A DNA stretch of 64,000 nt from Frateuria_A yonginensis (GTDB lineage: Bacteria; Pseudomonadota; Gammaproteobacteria; Xanthomonadales; Rhodanobacteraceae), in assembly GCF_037137055.1 (NCBI RefSeq), contig NZ_JBBBNY010000007.1, positions 62,001 to 126,000 of the forward strand, in the 5' to 3' direction. The notes below the pieces were generated by a model, which had not been told where the DNA came from, ran no database searches, and was given only the letters and a program-made list of their open reading frames with translations. Shown in pieces: positions 19,066-27,152 of the stretch. A program made the position numbers and the translations under genes. The first letter of the stretch is position 1, and each line of letters starts with the position of its first letter.

Positions 19066-19716
19066 ATGCCTTTCCAGCTGCCGCCCGTCACCCGCAACCT
19101 GCTTATCGCCAACGTCGCCGTCTACCTGTTGCAGCTGCTGCTGGGCGATACGCTCGTGCTGCACTTCGCGTTATGGCCGTGGGGGCCGGACCAGTGGGCA
19201 CAGACCGCCGACGGGCTGGTCGCGGTCGGCTTCCGGCCATGGCAGTTGGTGAGCTACGCCTTCATGCACGGCGGCCTGGAGCACATCGCCTTCAACATGC
19301 TGGCGCTGTACATGTTCGGCGGGCCGATCGAACGCCTGTTCGGCGGGCGCGAGTTCCTGCTCTACTACTTCGTCTGCCTGATCGTGGCGGCGCTGGCGCA
19401 GCTGATGGTGGTGCAGTGGTTCACCCACGGCTTCTATCCCACGCTCGGCGCCTCCGGCGCGATCTTCGGCCTGCTGCTGGCGTTCGGCATGATGTATCCG
19501 CACGAGAAGGTCATGCTGATCTTCCTGCCCATCCCGATGCCCGCCTGGCTGTTCGTGATCGGCTATGCCGCCGTCGAACTGCTGCTGGGCGTCACCGGCA
19601 CGCAGGCGGGCGTGGCCCACTTCGCCCACCTGGGCGGCATGCTGGGCGGCTACGTGCTGATCCAGTACTGGCGCGGGCGGCTTCCCATCAAACCCCGGCG
19701 CCGGCTGATGCGCTGA
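19066..19716 (+). CDS. Rhomboid-family intramembrane serine protease
   Basis: 216 residues with six hydrophobic segments. The catalytic dyad is S130 in GASGAIFG and H188 in HFAHLGG; oxyanion residues H73 and N77 lie in GGLEHIAFNMLAL. The family cuts transmembrane substrates within the inner membrane. The start at 19066 gives the usual N-terminus (PPVTRNLLIANVAVYLLQ). The permease gene follows after 19 bp on the same strand. The 274 bp upstream hold a terminator and a half copy of the interspersed repeat (GAGCTCGCTCCTACGG near 18964-18979). Confidence 0.95.
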   Translation: MPFQLPPVTRNLLIANVAVYLLQLLLGDTLVLHFALWPWGPDQWAQTADGLVAVGFRPWQLVSYAFMHGGLEHIAFNMLALYMFGGPIERLFGGREFLLYYFVCLIVAALAQLMVVQWFTHGFYPTLGASGAIFGLLLAFGMMYPHEKVMLIFLPIPMPAWLFVIGYAAVELLLGVTGTQAGVAHFAHLGGMLGGYVLIQYWRGRLPIKPRRRLMR

Positions 19717-19735
19717 CCACACCGACAGGCGATAC

Positions 19736-21097
19736 ATGAGCGAGCAACTGCAGCGGCGGCTGACGCCGCGACACATCACCTTCATGGCGCTGGGCATGTG
19801 CATCGGCGCCGGCCTGTTCCTGGGCTCGGCCAGCACGATCAAGCTGGCCGGTCCGTCGGTGCTGTTCGCCTACGTGTTCGGCGGCGCGATGATCTTCGTG
19901 ATCATGCGCGCGCTGGGCGAGATGGCCGCCTACGAGCCGATCGCCGGCTCCTTCAGTGCCTACGCGCACAAGTACCTGGGCCCGTTTGCCGGCTACCTGA
20001 CCGGCTGGAACTACTGGATCCTGATGATGGGCGTGGGCATCGCCGAGAGCACGGCGGTGGGCATCTACATGAAGGAGTGGTTCCCCGAACTGCCGCAGTG
20101 GATCTGGGCCTTCGCCAGCGTGGCGATGATCGGCGGGCTCAACCTGATGGCGGTCAAGGTCTACGGCGAGCTCGAGTTCTGGTTCGCGTTGATCAAGGTG
20201 CTGACGGTGGTGCTGATGATCCTGGGCGGCCTGGCCATCATCGCGCTGGGCTGGGGCAACGGCGGTCACCCGGTCGGGCTGTCCAACCTGTGGACGCATG
20301 GCGGCTGGTTCCCCAACGGCGTGGTCGGCATGGTGCTGGCGCTGCCGGTGCTGGTGTTCTCCTTCGGCGGCATCGAGACGATCGGCATGGCGGCGGCCGA
20401 GGCGGCGCAGCCGGAGCGCACCATCCCGCGCGCGGTCAACTCGGTGATCTGGCGCATCCTGATCTTCTACATCGGCTCGCTGTTCGTGATCATGGCGATC
20501 TACCCGTGGAACGAGCTGGGCACGCAGGGCAGCCCGTTCGTCAGCACCTTCGACAAGCTCGGCATTCCGCGCGCCGCGGCGCTGATCAACTTCGTGGTGA
20601 TCACCGCCGCGCTGTCCAGCTTCAACTCGACCACCTTCAGCGGCAGCCGCATGCTCTACAGCCTGGCGACGCAGGGCCAGGCGCCCGTGTCGATGCGCCG
20701 GCTGAATTCGCACGGCGTGCCGGTGCGCGGCGTGCTGGTGACGATCGGCTGCCTGCTGCTGGGCGTGCTGCTCAACTACCTGGTGCCCGAGCGCATCTTC
20801 GGCATGATCATGTCGATCCTCGCCTTCAACACGGTGTGGACCTGGGGCACGGTGCTGGTGGCGCACTGGCGCTTCCGCCGTCGCCAGGCCGAACCGCTGC
20901 CGTTCCGGCTGCGACTGTGGCCGGCGAGCAGCGTGCTGTGCCTGGCCTTCCTCGCCTTCGTGCTGGTGATGCTCGGCTACAGCGCGGACACGCGCGTGGC
21001 GCTGTACGTGGGCGTGGTCTGGCTGGCCCTGCTGACCGTCGCCTACAAGCTGTTCGGCATCGACCGCCGCCTGCGCGCCGCGGTCGCCGGCGCCTGA
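19736..21097 (+). CDS. APC-superfamily amino-acid permease (AAT/GABA-permease type)
   Basis: 453 residues with twelve hydrophobic segments. The first helix holds the substrate loop GMCIGAGLFLGSAS, followed by GPSVLFAYVFGG and RALGEMAAYEP, all typical of the amino-acid transporter (AAT) family that includes AroP, ProY and GabP. FSFGGIETIGMAAAEAAQPERTIPRA marks helix 6 and its loop. It imports an amino acid by proton symport across the inner membrane; specificity cannot be read from the sequence. Confidence 0.92.
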   Translation: MSEQLQRRLTPRHITFMALGMCIGAGLFLGSASTIKLAGPSVLFAYVFGGAMIFVIMRALGEMAAYEPIAGSFSAYAHKYLGPFAGYLTGWNYWILMMGVGIAESTAVGIYMKEWFPELPQWIWAFASVAMIGGLNLMAVKVYGELEFWFALIKVLTVVLMILGGLAIIALGWGNGGHPVGLSNLWTHGGWFPNGVVGMVLALPVLVFSFGGIETIGMAAAEAAQPERTIPRAVNSVIWRILIFYIGSLFVIMAIYPWNELGTQGSPFVSTFDKLGIPRAAALINFVVITAALSSFNSTTFSGSRMLYSLATQGQAPVSMRRLNSHGVPVRGVLVTIGCLLLGVLLNYLVPERIFGMIMSILAFNTVWTWGTVLVAHWRFRRRQAEPLPFRLRLWPASSVLCLAFLAFVLVMLGYSADTRVALYVGVVWLALLTVAYKLFGIDRRLRAAVAGA

Positions 21098-21180
21098 CGT
21101 CGCCCGCGGGCGTCCCGCGAAACTTCCGCCCCTGATCGCGCGCGCCATGTGCGCAGGTTGGCTCGCGTGCGCCCTCGGCC

Positions 21181-21201
21181 GTATACTCCCCATGGGTATA
21201 C
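21181..21201. promoter_or_regulatory. FrmR/CsoR-type operator candidate
   Basis: A 21-bp near-palindrome has perfect outer arms GTATAC (21181-21186 and 21196-21201) around a C-run then G-run core (TCCCCATGG). It ends 13 bp before the frmR start. CsoR/RcnR/FrmR repressors bind AT-ended, GC-tract-centred dyads of this kind. Autoregulation by FrmR and release by formaldehyde is inferred. Confidence 0.65.
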
Positions 21202-21214
21202 AGCGGACACACGC

Positions 21215-21481
21215 ATGCCGTACTCGTCACAGGAAAAAAAGCGCGCGCTGGTGCGTGTGCGGCGTATCGGCGGGCAGCTCGAGGCACTCGCGCAAGCGCT
21301 CGAGCGCGAGGCCGACTGCCCCGCCGTGCTGCAGCAGATCGCCGCCGTCCGCGGCGCGGTCAACGGCCTGATGGCCGATGTGCTGGAAAGCCACCTGCGC
21401 GCCTCGTTCGGCAACGGCGAGGCTGCCCCGGACGATGCGGTCGAGCACACCCTGGCGCTGGTCCGCGCCTACCTCAAGTGA
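21215..21481 (+). CDS. frmR: Formaldehyde-responsive repressor FrmR (CsoR/RcnR family)
   Basis: 88 residues, all-helical DUF156 family. The reactive cysteine is in EADCPAVLQQIAAVRGA and the conserved His in ESHLRASF, the FrmR arrangement in which formaldehyde cross-links the Cys to the N-terminal Pro2; the protein does begin MPYSS. The GTATAC dyad just upstream is its likely operator. It heads frmA and fghA. The start at 21215 is the only one giving the Met-Pro N-terminus. Confidence 0.9.
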   Translation: MPYSSQEKKRALVRVRRIGGQLEALAQALEREADCPAVLQQIAAVRGAVNGLMADVLESHLRASFGNGEAAPDDAVEHTLALVRAYLK

Positions 21482-21503
21482 GCCCCTTCCCCCGGAGAAC
21501 GCC

Positions 21504-22613
21504 ATGAAATCGCGCGCCGCCGTCGCCTTCGCCCCCGGCAAGCCCCTGGAGATCGTCGAGATCGACGTCGCGCCGCCGCGCGCGGGCGAGGTGCTGGTCA
21601 GGATCACCCACACCGGCGTGTGCCACACCGATGCGTTCACCCTGAGCGGCGACGATCCGGAGGGCGTGTTCCCAGCCGTGCTCGGCCACGAGGGCGGCGG
21701 CATCGTGGTCGAAGTGGGCGAGGGCGTGACCAGCCTGGCGCCGGGCGATCACGTCATTCCGCTGTACACGGCCGAGTGCGGCAGGTGCAAGTTCTGCCTG
21801 TCCGGCAAGACCAACCTGTGCCAGGCGGTGCGCGCCACCCAGGGCAAGGGATTGATGCCCGACGGCACCACGCGTTTCTCCCATGACGGCAAGCCGGTCT
21901 ACCACTACATGGGCACCAGCACCTTCAGCGAATACACCGTGGTGCCGGAGATCTCGCTGGCGAAGATCGACCCGGCGGCGCCGCTGGAGAAGGTCTGCCT
22001 GCTCGGCTGCGGCGTCACCACCGGCATCGGCGCGGTGCACAACACGGCCAGGGTGCAGCCCGGCTCGACCGTGGCGGTGTTCGGCCTGGGCGGCATCGGC
22101 CTGGCGGTGATCCAGGGCGCGGTGCAGGCCCGGGCCGCGCGCATCATCGGCGTCGACCTCAACCCGGGCAAGTTCGCGCTGGCGCGCGAGATGGGCGCCA
22201 CCGACTGCGTCAATCCCAAGGACTACGACAAGCCCATCCAGGAGGTCATCGTGGACATGACCGACGGCGGCGTGGACTACAGCTTCGAGTGCATCGGCAA
22301 CGTGGAGGTGATGCGCGCGGCGCTGGAGTGCTGCCACAAGGGCTGGGGCGAGAGCACCATCATCGGCGTGGCCGGCGCCGGGCAGGAGATCCGCACGCGG
22401 CCGTTCCAGCTGGTGACCGGCCGCGTGTGGCGCGGTTCGGCCTTCGGCGGGGTCAAGGGCCGCAGCCAGTTGCCAGGCATGGTGCAGCAGGCGATGCGCG
22501 GGGAGATCCGGCTCGACCCGTTCATCACCCACACGCTGCCGCTGGAGCGCATCAACGAGGCCTTCGACCTGATGCACCGGGGCGAGTCGATCCGCACCGT
22601 GATCCATTTCTGA
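21504..22613 (+). CDS. frmA: S-(hydroxymethyl)glutathione dehydrogenase / class III alcohol dehydrogenase
   Basis: 369 residues. Zinc-dependent medium-chain dehydrogenase: catalytic zinc ligands in THTGVCHTDAF and GHEGGGIV, structural zinc cysteines in CGRCKFCLSGKTNLC, and the nucleotide fold VFGLGGIGLAVIQGA. It oxidises S-hydroxymethylglutathione, formed from formaldehyde and glutathione, to S-formylglutathione with NAD. It lies 22 bp after frmR, with GGAGAA as ribosome site, and 7 bp before the esterase gene. Confidence 0.97.
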   Translation: MKSRAAVAFAPGKPLEIVEIDVAPPRAGEVLVRITHTGVCHTDAFTLSGDDPEGVFPAVLGHEGGGIVVEVGEGVTSLAPGDHVIPLYTAECGRCKFCLSGKTNLCQAVRATQGKGLMPDGTTRFSHDGKPVYHYMGTSTFSEYTVVPEISLAKIDPAAPLEKVCLLGCGVTTGIGAVHNTARVQPGSTVAVFGLGGIGLAVIQGAVQARAARIIGVDLNPGKFALAREMGATDCVNPKDYDKPIQEVIVDMTDGGVDYSFECIGNVEVMRAALECCHKGWGESTIIGVAGAGQEIRTRPFQLVTGRVWRGSAFGGVKGRSQLPGMVQQAMRGEIRLDPFITHTLPLERINEAFDLMHRGESIRTVIHF

Positions 22614-22620
22614 GCGCGCC

Positions 22621-23460
22621 ATGGACGGGCCGGAACGCATCGAACACCGCGCCTGCTTCGGCGGCTGGCAGGACGTCTACCGGCATCGCTCGGCCGCGCT
22701 CGGCTGCGCCATGAACGTGGGCGTGTACCTGCCACCGCAGGCTGCGCACGGGCGCTGCCCGGTGCTGTACTGGCTGAGCGGCCTGACCTGCACGGAACAG
22801 AACTTCATCACCAAGGCGGGTGCGCAACGGTACGCGGCCGAGCACGGCCTGATCCTGGTCGCGCCCGACACCAGCCCGCGCGGCGAGGGCGTGCCCGACG
22901 ATCCGTCCTACGACCTGGGCCAGGGCGCGGGCTTCTATCTCGACGCGACGCAGGCGCCGTGGGCCACCCACTACCGCATGCACGACTATGTGGTGAACGA
23001 GTTGCCGGCGCTGGTCGAGGCGGCGTTCCCCGCCACCGGCGCGCGCGGCATCAGCGGTCACTCGATGGGTGGCCACGGCGCGCTGGTGGCGGCACTGCGC
23101 CACCCGGGCCGTTACCGCAGCGTCTCGGCCTTCGCCCCCGTCGTGGCGCCGTCGCAGGTGCCGTGGGGCGAGAAGGCGCTCGGCGCCTACCTGGGGCCGG
23201 ACCGTACGGCGTGGGCGGCCTGGGACGCGGTTGAGCTGGTGCGGGTCGCGTCCGGACGGCTGCCGCTGCTCGTGGACCAGGGCGAGGCGGACGAATTCCT
23301 CGCCGGCCAGCTGCGGCCGGAACTGCTGCGCGAGGCCTGCACGGCAGCGGGACATCCGCTCACGCTGCGCCTGCAGCGCGGCTACGACCACAGCTACTAC
23401 TTCGTCGCCAGCTTCATCGGCGAGCACCTGGCCTGGCACGCCCGGGCGTTGCGCGACTGA
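22621..23460 (+). CDS. fghA: S-formylglutathione hydrolase
   Basis: 279 residues, the esterase-D family length. The nucleophile serine is in GHSMGGHGAL; LYWLSGLTCTEQNFITKAGAQ and the closing GYDHSYYFVASFIGEHLAWH, which carries the catalytic His, are diagnostic. It hydrolyses S-formylglutathione to formate and glutathione, completing formaldehyde detoxification with frmA. The gene ends 6 bp from the convergent rapA stop; the two stops form the small palindrome TGAGCCGGCTCA. Confidence 0.96.
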   Translation: MDGPERIEHRACFGGWQDVYRHRSAALGCAMNVGVYLPPQAAHGRCPVLYWLSGLTCTEQNFITKAGAQRYAAEHGLILVAPDTSPRGEGVPDDPSYDLGQGAGFYLDATQAPWATHYRMHDYVVNELPALVEAAFPATGARGISGHSMGGHGALVAALRHPGRYRSVSAFAPVVAPSQVPWGEKALGAYLGPDRTAWAAWDAVELVRVASGRLPLLVDQGEADEFLAGQLRPELLREACTAAGHPLTLRLQRGYDHSYYFVASFIGEHLAWHARALRD

Positions 23461-23466
23461 GCCGGC

Positions 23467-26307
23467 TCAACGCAGCGCGAGGAAGTCCGGGCTGGCGACG
23501 AAGCGCACCGCGTCCAGGCGCAGGCGCGATTGCGGCAGCGCCTCGAGCAGCGCGGCACGTTCGGCCTCCAGCGTGGCGATCTCCCCCGGGCTGATGGACG
23601 GGTTGACCTCGCGCAGCGCGCGCAGCCGCGCGAGCTCGGCATCCAGTTCGCCGGTCGCGCGGGCCACCGCTTCGGCGACGTGCTCCTGCGCGCGCTGGCC
23701 GGCGATCGCCTCGGCCTTCTCCAGCATCGGCGGTACCAGCTTGGCGAGGAACTTGCGGTAGCGCGGCACCTCGATGGTGCGGTCGGCGGCCTTGCGCACC
23801 GCCGCCTCGCTGGGCTGGAAGCCCGCGCGCTCGGCCAGGCGCGTGTCCACCGTCACCACCAGCGGCAGCGTGGGCAGGAAGCGCTCGGCATCGAGCCTGC
23901 GGTCGGCCACGCATTCGAGCAGGAACACTGCCTGCAGCAGCGCGCTGCGAGGCGGCAGCGCGTCGTCGACCATGAACGCGGCATTGCCCTGTTCGCCCGA
24001 CAGCGCCAGGTCCAGCGCGCCCATCACCAGCGGATGGTCCAGGCGCAGCAGCGGCAGCTCCTCGCGCGCCAGCGCCACCTCGCGAGCGAAGGTCGCCGAC
24101 AGCGGACCCTCGGCGAAGCCGGGCAGGGCATCGGTGGAAAGGTACTGCGGATCGAGCAGCAGCACCTGGCCGCCCAGCTCCTCGGCGTGGATGCCGAAGG
24201 CCTCGAGCAGGCGCTGCACGAAGGCGTCGCGCGAAGGATCGACGTCCTCGCGGCGGAACGCGCGGCCCAAATCGTCGGCGTGCGGGTCGCGGCTGGCGGC
24301 GAGCTCCAGCAGGTGGTCGCGCCCGGCGCGGATCAGCGCGGCCAGTTCCTCGTGCGTGGCACGGGTCTCGGCGATCAGCGCGTCCAGTTCCTGGTCGCGG
24401 CCGTCCGGGTTGCGCGCGTGCTCCTCGGCCAGGCGCACCAGCGGCTCGCCGTAGCGGCGCAGCAACTCGCGCCCGTCGGCGGGGCTGGAGCGGAACGCGT
24501 CCACGCCTTCGTCGTACCAGCGCGCCAGCACGTGCTGTGCGCTGTCCTGCACGGCGAGGATGTGGATGGCGATGTCGTGGGTCTGGCCGATGCGGTCCAG
24601 GCGGCCGATGCGCTGTTCGAGCAGGTCCGGGTCCAGCGGCAGGTCCCACAGCACCAGGCGGTGCGCGAACTGGAAGTTGCGGCCTTCCGAGCCGATCTCG
24701 GAGCACAGCAGCAGACGCGCGCCGTCGGGCTGGGCGAAATAGGCGGCGTTGCGGTCGCGCTGCACGATCCCCAGGCCTTCGTGGAAGCGCGCGACGCCGG
24801 CGCCGGTGCGCGTGCGCAGCGCCTCCTCCAGTGCCAGCACCTTGGCCTGGCTGCGGCAGATCAGCAGGAACTTGTCCTGCGGATGCGCCTCCAGCAGGGC
24901 GACCAGCGCGTCGATGCGCGGATCGGCCGCGTAGTCCAGCGCCAGCGCGGGTGGCGGCTGCTGGATGTCGGCGTGGAACTCGGCCAGCAGCGCCTGGCGC
25001 GCGTTCTCGTCCAGCGCCTCGGCCTCGATCAGCTGCCACTGCGGGATGCGCGTGGGAAACCCGCCGATGCCGGTACGACGGTTGCGGAACATGGCGCGAC
25101 CGGTGCCGTGGCGATCGATCAGCGCGTCGAGCAGCTCGCGCGCGGCGGCCGGTTGCGCGGGCTCGTCCAGTCGCGCGAGCAGGGCGGCGTCGCCGGCGAA
25201 GATCTCGCGCAGGCTGGCGCGGTGGGCCTCGTCCAGCGGCTCGCCGGATTGCAGGCGGTCGGCGATCGGCGAGAGCGCCTGAAAGCGCTCGGCTTCCGCC
25301 AGATAGACGTCCAGGTCGTGGTAGCGCTGCGGGTCGAGCAGGCGCAGGCGGGCGAAGTGGCCGCTGCGGCCGAGCTGTTCGGGCGTGGCGGTGAGCAGGA
25401 TCACGCCCGGCGTCCTCGCGGCGAGCTGCTCGACCAGCGTGTAGCGGGCGCTGGCCGCCTCGGGTGTCCAGGCCAGGTGGTGGGCCTCGTCGACCACGAG
25501 CAGGTCCCATGGCGCCTCGGCCAGTTGCGCGGCGCGCCGGGGGTTTTCTTCCAGGAAGCGGAAGTCGGCGACCACCAACTGCTCGTCCTCGAACGGATTG
25601 CGCCCGTCGCCGGCCTGTTCCAGCGCCTCGCAGCGCTCCTCGTCGTAGATCGCGAAGCTGAGGTTGAAGCGACGCAGCAGTTCCACGAACCACTGGTAGA
25701 CCAGCGTGTCGGGCAGCAGCACCAGTGCGCGCGAGGCACGGCCGGTGGCGAGCTGGCGGGCGAGGATCATGCCCGCCTCGATGGTCTTGCCCAGGCCTAC
25801 CTCGTCGGCCAGCAGCACGCGCGGCGGACGGCGTGCGGAGGCGATGCCGGCCACGCGCAGCTGGTGCGGCACCAGGCCGATGCGGGCAGCACCCAGGCCC
25901 CAGGCCGGCGAGCGGCGTGCCTCGGCACGGCGCTTGAGGCCCTCCAGGCGCAGCTCGAACTGCGCCACGGTGTCGGTGCGCCCGCCGACCAGGCGGTCGT
26001 CGGCCTGGCTCACGCTCTGCTCGTCGTCAAGCTGGCCCTCGTGCAGCTCGCGGCCTTCGCCGCGGTAGATCAGCAGGTCGTCCTTGATCTCCACGCGCTC
26101 GACCAGGAACGCCACGCCCTTGCCGGCGACGCGCTGGCCCGGCCGGAACTCCGCGCGCACCAGTGGTGCCGAGTCGATCGCGTAGGGACGCAGGACGCCG
26201 GCCTTGGCGAACAGCACCTGCACGCCGCGGCCCTCCACGCGCAGGACGGTGCCCAGTCCAAGCTCGGGTTCGGCGGTGGAGATCCAGCGTTGACCGGGTA
26301 CGAACAT
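23467..26307 (-). CDS. rapA: RNA polymerase-associated ATPase RapA (HepA)
   Basis: 946 residues, close to the 968 of E. coli RapA. The two N-terminal Tudor-like domains (FVPGQRWISTAEPELGLGTVL) precede a Swi2/Snf2 motor: Walker A LADEVGLGKTIEAG (168-175 core), DEAHH (273-277), and motif VI-like QRIGRLDRIGQTHDI. A long RapA-specific C-terminal region follows. It binds RNA polymerase and helps recycle it by backward translocation on DNA. It lies 111 bp downstream of the PiuC-type gene on the same strand; the gap contains two GC hairpins without T-tracts. Confidence 0.96.
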   Translation of the reverse strand: MFVPGQRWISTAEPELGLGTVLRVEGRGVQVLFAKAGVLRPYAIDSAPLVRAEFRPGQRVAGKGVAFLVERVEIKDDLLIYRGEGRELHEGQLDDEQSVSQADDRLVGGRTDTVAQFELRLEGLKRRAEARRSPAWGLGAARIGLVPHQLRVAGIASARRPPRVLLADEVGLGKTIEAGMILARQLATGRASRALVLLPDTLVYQWFVELLRRFNLSFAIYDEERCEALEQAGDGRNPFEDEQLVVADFRFLEENPRRAAQLAEAPWDLLVVDEAHHLAWTPEAASARYTLVEQLAARTPGVILLTATPEQLGRSGHFARLRLLDPQRYHDLDVYLAEAERFQALSPIADRLQSGEPLDEAHRASLREIFAGDAALLARLDEPAQPAAARELLDALIDRHGTGRAMFRNRRTGIGGFPTRIPQWQLIEAEALDENARQALLAEFHADIQQPPPALALDYAADPRIDALVALLEAHPQDKFLLICRSQAKVLALEEALRTRTGAGVARFHEGLGIVQRDRNAAYFAQPDGARLLLCSEIGSEGRNFQFAHRLVLWDLPLDPDLLEQRIGRLDRIGQTHDIAIHILAVQDSAQHVLARWYDEGVDAFRSSPADGRELLRRYGEPLVRLAEEHARNPDGRDQELDALIAETRATHEELAALIRAGRDHLLELAASRDPHADDLGRAFRREDVDPSRDAFVQRLLEAFGIHAEELGGQVLLLDPQYLSTDALPGFAEGPLSATFAREVALAREELPLLRLDHPLVMGALDLALSGEQGNAAFMVDDALPPRSALLQAVFLLECVADRRLDAERFLPTLPLVVTVDTRLAERAGFQPSEAAVRKAADRTIEVPRYRKFLAKLVPPMLEKAEAIAGQRAQEHVAEAVARATGELDAELARLRALREVNPSISPGEIATLEAERAALLEALPQSRLRLDAVRFVASPDFLALR

Positions 26308-26418
26308 CGTGCTGCCGCGTGTTGCATGAAGGGGCGCCGATTATCCGCTCCCGGCGGTACGGAGGGAACCGCCGCAGGGCGAAGACGCCCGGGCGCCCCG
26401 CACTCGAACGATCGGTCC

Positions 26419-27096
26419 TCAGGTTTCCGACCAGGCGCGCAGCAGGTTGTGATAGACCCCGGTCAACTGCAGCACGGCCGTGGTGTCCGCGTCACCGGCG
26501 ACGAGCCGCTGGATCGCGGTGTCCAGTTCGAGCAGCGTGCGGCGCCTGGTCTCGTCGCGCACCAGGCTCTGGATCCAGAAGAACGCCGCGAGGCGGGCGC
26601 CGCGCGTCACCGCCGTCACGCGATGCAGGCTGCCGGCCGGATAGAGCACGGCATCGCCCGCGGCGAGCTTGACCGCGTGCTCGCCGTAGGTGTCGCTGAC
26701 CACCAGCTCGCCGCCGTCGTACTCGTGCGGGGCGCTGAGGAACAGCGTGCAGGCAAGGTCGCTGCGCAGCTGCCGTCCGTCCTCCAGCGCCATCACCGCG
26801 CCGTCGACGTGGAAGCCGTACTCGCCGCCACCCTGGTAGCGGTTGAAGCGCGGCGGCAGCACGCGCAGCGGCAGTGCCGCCGCGTGGTAGAGCGGATGGC
26901 GCGCGAGCGCGGCGAGCACGTCGCGGCCGAGCGCTTCGCGCAGCGGCGAGGCGTCCGGCAACTGCAGGTTGCGCTTGACCTGGGCTCCCTGCGCGCCGAC
27001 GGTCTCGCGGCCATCGGTCCAGCCGGCGGTGGCGAGCGCTTCGCGCAGGCGGGCGAGCGTGGCGTGGTCGAGGACGCTGGGCAGGTGCACGAGCAT
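26419..27096 (-). CDS. PKHD-type Fe(II)/2-oxoglutarate hydroxylase (PiuC/YbiX)
   Basis: 225 residues, the exact size typical of YbiX/PiuC. The iron ligands are HVDGAVM (H and D of H-X-D) and the distal His in GSLHRVTAVTRG, whose arginine binds 2-oxoglutarate; NRYQGGGEYGFHVD is the family signature. In related bacteria this gene sits beside a Fiu/PiuA receptor, as here (56 bp after it), and is part of the iron-starvation response. Its substrate is not known. The open frame upstream of 27096 is antisense noise relative to the receptor gene. Confidence 0.94.
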   Translation of the reverse strand: MLVHLPSVLDHATLARLREALATAGWTDGRETVGAQGAQVKRNLQLPDASPLREALGRDVLAALARHPLYHAAALPLRVLPPRFNRYQGGGEYGFHVDGAVMALEDGRQLRSDLACTLFLSAPHEYDGGELVVSDTYGEHAVKLAAGDAVLYPAGSLHRVTAVTRGARLAAFFWIQSLVRDETRRRTLLELDTAIQRLVAGDADTTAVLQLTGVYHNLLRAWSET

Positions 27097-27152
27097 GGCG
27101 GTCTCCGGCGGACGGGCACAGGGTGGCGGGGCTGCCCGGTCGCCCCGCCCGG

